The notes under the pieces: model-generated | What the model saw: the letters and a program-made list of their open reading frames with translations, nothing else | What the model was told of the DNA's origin: nothing | Databases searched by the model: none | Part shown: piece by piece, positions 5,586-7,538 of the stretch | How positions within the stretch are numbered: position 1 is the first letter of the stretch | Layout: each line of letters begins with the position of its first letter | Program-made: the position numbers and the translations under genes | Assembly (NCBI GenBank): GCA_016214925.1 | Contig: JACRMO010000151.1 | Span: 1-7,538 of the forward strand | Direction: 5' to 3' | Length of the DNA stretch: 7,538 bases | Origin: Gammaproteobacteria bacterium | GTDB lineage: Bacteria > Pseudomonadota > Gammaproteobacteria > Thiohalobacterales > Thiohalobacteraceae

Positions 5586-6704
5586 TCAACGGCCTGCCTG
5601 AAAATGGGCGAGGGCAGCACCTGAGTTCAATATGCCACGGACGGCATCCGCGGCAGCCTGCAATGATGCATATCGCTGCAGGTGGGTGAGCGTAAGCGCG
5701 CCAGTATAGACCAAACTGTCGTAGGTCGGCCCTTGTTGCCCCTTGAGTGCGGCCAGACCCGCTTCGGCGGCCAGCTGCGCCAGGGCGTCGGTATCGGCCA
5801 CTGTGTCGTCCTGCCCGGCAGCGGCTTTCGGAATCGGCACCGCACGACTGCTCTGGTGTATACCCAGCGCCTCAGGTTGCACCTCGAAGAACTGCTCCGC
5901 ACCCTTGTCGTGGTAATAGAACACCTTGCCGGGCTGTTGGAGCGTGGGCGTTACACCGCCTTCGACGCCCCGCACGATCAGAGCCGAGTCGAAGCCGGCA
6001 TAGCGGCCAAGCTCCGCGTAAACGGGCGGATAGGCCTTGTGCACATAGCCGGTCAGCAGATGGGTCTTAACGCGCCCGCATACCGGGCGCACCAGGGTTT
6101 CGACTGTCGTCAGTACTTGGCGCTTCACGATACGTTGACGCAGGCCGACGAGATCATGCAGAGGGGCGCAGAACTGGCGTTGGTCCACATAGGCCCAGCC
6201 TATCTCAGGCATGCCCAGTCGCAGGGCGGCTTCCGTCGGTGTCAGGTCGACATTGACACCGGCACAGCGCAAGACTTTACGATGAGTTACGCCGAATTTC
6301 GGGCCGACTGCCTCAAGCCCGTGCGAAATTGCCGGAACTCCGCAGGCGGCCAGAACCGCCGGCAAAAACGGGGACGCCGGGAGTCCATGCGTAAAACCGT
6401 CATAAGGATCGGCGACATCGACGAGTTCGTCCACGGGCGCTTCGACGCGCGTCATCGTATCGATAATGCCCTGCAAGACGCCCTTGTTCTCGGCATCGGT
6501 CTCGCGTTTCATGCGCAAGCCGATGAAGAACACGGCAGCCTGCACGGGATCGGCGTTGCCGGACAGGATCGAACACATGGCAGCCCGTGCCTCGTCGAAC
6601 GAGAGGTCCTTACTGTACTCGGGGCCGGTGGCAACTTTCTGAATGCACGACCGCAGCGTGAGCTGTGCTTCAGTGTCGATGATTGCGTTCATATCCGATA
6701 CCAT
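5586..6704 (-). CDS. glycosyltransferase family 3 / TrpD-like protein with altered PRPP site
   Basis: This 372-residue protein has the anthranilate phosphoribosyltransferase architecture. The helical N-terminal domain signature is GPEYSKDLSFDEARAAMCSI (27-46), then SGNADPVQAAVFFIGLRMKRET (48-69). VLAACGVPAISHGLEAVGPK (117-136) and VLRCAGVNVDLTP (144-156) align with the catalytic core. In true TrpD the segment near residue 97 is GTGGDG, which binds PRPP; here it is VADPYDG (97-103). The KHGNR motif is SHGLE (127-131). Ordinary TrpD activity is therefore unlikely, and no trp genes flank it. The length exceeds a typical TrpD of about 340 residues. ATG 6704 is chosen; ATG 6692 (M5) is the alternative, and neither has a strong Shine-Dalgarno. 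The substrate is unknown; a non-catalytic or different nucleotide/sugar-binding role is possible. Confidence 0.83.
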   Translation of the reverse strand: MVSDMNAIIDTEAQLTLRSCIQKVATGPEYSKDLSFDEARAAMCSILSGNADPVQAAVFFIGLRMKRETDAENKGVLQGIIDTMTRVEAPVDELVDVADPYDGFTHGLPASPFLPAVLAACGVPAISHGLEAVGPKFGVTHRKVLRCAGVNVDLTPTEAALRLGMPEIGWAYVDQRQFCAPLHDLVGLRQRIVKRQVLTTVETLVRPVCGRVKTHLLTGYVHKAYPPVYAELGRYAGFDSALIVRGVEGGVTPTLQQPGKVFYYHDKGAEQFFEVQPEALGIHQSSRAVPIPKAAAGQDDTVADTDALAQLAAEAGLAALKGQQGPTYDSLVYTGALTLTHLQRYASLQAAADAVRGILNSGAALAHFQAGR

Positions 6705-6996
6705 GAGGACCGACCTGTTGTTGCGGGTTGGCCTCGACGGCGCAAGTTTCCCGCTTCTGTTGCGTACGGCAGTCAAACGGCTGGGGAGTATACAGTTCGC
6801 CTCGCCACACCCTGAATATCCCCATAGAGGTGTGCTTTCGATGGATGGGCACACTCGGCGTTGCGACAAAAAAGCGCCTCACCTAATTGGGATATAGGTG
6901 TTCTGAGAAACAACCGATAACATTATGTTATCAAAGATAATACCATTTCATCTGCGCGGTAACGCTCGAGCTGCCGCAGCAAAACCGGAGACACCG
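6705..6996. promoter_or_regulatory. divergent control region between the TrpD-like and Sel1 genes
   Basis: This 292-bp region has no supportable gene. For the leftward gene there is a -10-like TATACT on the minus strand (6792-6787) with only a weak -35. For the rightward gene there is GATAAT at 6936-6941, a 17-bp palindrome at 6916-6932 and a looser inverted repeat CACCTA-9 nt-TAGGTG at 6880-6900. A further pair, CACACC (6806-6811) and GGTGTG (6829-6834), has a 17-bp spacer. ATAxAGGTGT recurs at 6825-6833 and 6893-6901, hinting at repeated binding sites. Confidence 0.4.
6916..6932. promoter_or_regulatory. perfect 17-bp palindrome, candidate operator
   Basis: GATAACAT-T-ATGTTATC is a perfect 8-bp inverted repeat around one base. 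It sits just upstream of a -10-like GATAAT (6936-6941) and about 64 bp before the preferred start of the Sel1 gene. The symmetry and A+T content suit a dimeric helix-turn-helix repressor or activator. It contains the ATG at 6925 that would be the alternative start of the same frame, which argues against that start. Confidence 0.55.
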
Positions 6997-7428
6997 ATGT
7001 TGGACAACGACGAGATGAGTTTCAACAGTGCCATGGCTGCGTTCGAGGCCAAGCACTTTTCGCGCGCGATGCAATTGCTGTCGCCCTTCGCCGACCAAGG
7101 CAATGCTGAGGCCCAGCATCGGGTCGCGATCATGTTCCAGAACGGACTCGGTATGGCACGCAATCCAGAGGCGGCGGTGAAGTGGATGCGCGCCGCGGCC
7201 GAGCAGGGGCACGCGCTGGCTCAGCATGGCTTGGGCTTCATGTATCTGGAAGGCGAGTGTGTCCCGAAAGACGGCGAGCTGGCCGCGCAGTGGTTCAAGC
7301 GCGCCGCCGAACAGGGTCTGGCGGGTTCGCTGACCACGCTGGCCATGATGTACGAGCAGGGCAACGGTGTCGCGCAGGATCTGGAAGAGGCCAAACGTCT
7401 GTATAAATTGGCGGGCTTCGATCGCTGA
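6997..7428 (+). CDS. Sel1-like repeat (tetratricopeptide-type) protein
   Basis: This 143-residue protein is made of Sel1-like repeats, alpha-helical 36-residue units that scaffold protein-protein contacts. Clear repeats span about 37-72 (NAEAQHRVAIMFQNGLG...AAVKWMRAAAEQG), 73-108 (HALAQHGLGFMYLEGE...AAQWFKRAAEQG) and 109-141 (AGSLTTLAMMYEQGNGVAQDLEEAKRLYKLAG). A degenerate helical pair precedes them at 10-36. ATG 6997 is preferred because GGAG (6987-6990) is 6 nt upstream. The frame is open to ATG 6925, but that codon lies inside a palindrome and lacks a Shine-Dalgarno; the extra 24 residues show no clear signal peptide. It is cytosolic as called. It lies 27 bases before the dsrS-like gene on the same strand, so an operon is likely. 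Confidence 0.85.
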   Translation: MLDNDEMSFNSAMAAFEAKHFSRAMQLLSPFADQGNAEAQHRVAIMFQNGLGMARNPEAAVKWMRAAAEQGHALAQHGLGFMYLEGECVPKDGELAAQWFKRAAEQGLAGSLTTLAMMYEQGNGVAQDLEEAKRLYKLAGFDR

Positions 7429-7455
7429 GACGGTCGTCGAGACGAGCATTACAGG

Positions 7456-7538
7456 ATGGAACTGTCGGCTGAAGATGCGCTGCGCCTGAATGTGCTGTTG
7501 GCCAACGAACCGCATGCGGTGCGCATCGACGAATCGGC
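7456..7538 (+). CDS. dsrS: 5' end of a DsrS-like protein (truncated by window edge)
   Basis: Only 27 codons are visible, reading MELSAEDALRLNVLLANEPH and then AVRIDES. From memory this is the characteristic start of DsrS, a soluble cytoplasmic protein of unclear function encoded at the end of the dsr cluster in Allochromatium-type sulfur oxidisers. Loss of it affects sulfur globule degradation only mildly, as I recall. The call rests on a short stretch and could not be checked by search. The frame is open to the edge. Its Shine-Dalgarno is poor (AGG abuts the ATG), so translation may depend on the upstream Sel1 gene. Confidence 0.6.
   Translation, partial: MELSAEDALRLNVLLANEPHAVRIDES

Noticed and set aside
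5682..6815. 377-codon open frame on the plus strand
   Set aside because: It is fully antisense to the TrpD-like gene, whose protein motifs are convincing; the plus-strand product has no recognisable domain and its composition fits a shadow frame in GC-rich DNA.

Overview
The window looks like chromosomal DNA of a sulfur-oxidising proteobacterium, most likely gammaproteobacterial. Three things point that way: a DsrC/TusE-family gene at the left end, what I read as the first 27 codons of dsrS (reverse-Dsr sulfur oxidation) at the right end, and a run of small conserved-looking genes of unknown role between them. I saw no transposase, integrase, CRISPR array, tRNA or rRNA. The organism assignment is inference from a few gene families; no search was run.

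Layout. 1-218: leader with an 18-bp near-perfect direct repeat (24-bp period). 219-893 (+): a DsrC-like protein lacking both redox cysteines (RspA type), an intergenic stretch with three consecutive hairpins, then a 67-residue protein; a bidirectional terminator at 948-975 follows. 998-1672 (-): a PiuC/YbiX-type Fe(II)/2-oxoglutarate hydroxylase, divergent from two unknown genes (+) at 1759-2470. 2474-4501 (-): a likely operon, in transcription order a ~306-residue protein split by a frameshift near 3893-3913, a second Fe(II)/2-oxoglutarate oxygenase, and a GNAT acetyltransferase. 4502-4675: a divergent control region in which candidate promoters for both directions share one -10 area, followed by two hairpins before the next gene. 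4676-5239 (+): a 187-residue all-helical-looking unknown, ending at a second bidirectional terminator (5252-5280) shared with a 64-residue unknown (-). 5586-6704 (-): a TrpD-fold (glycosyltransferase family 3) protein whose PRPP-binding glycine loop is replaced. 6705-6996: divergent control region with a perfect 17-bp palindrome. 6997-7428 (+): a Sel1-repeat protein, then the start of dsrS running off the edge.

How they may work together: only RspA and DsrS have a direct family link to sulfur metabolism. RspA cannot carry a persulfide or trisulfide on its C-terminal arm, so a regulatory or competitor role is more likely than sulfur transfer. The two oxygenases, the acetyltransferase and the Sel1 protein are generic families without assignable substrates. 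The least described content is the set of small genes (67, 108, 120, 187 and 64 residues), the TrpD-like protein with an altered active site, and the structured leaders at 581-676 and 4597-4656.
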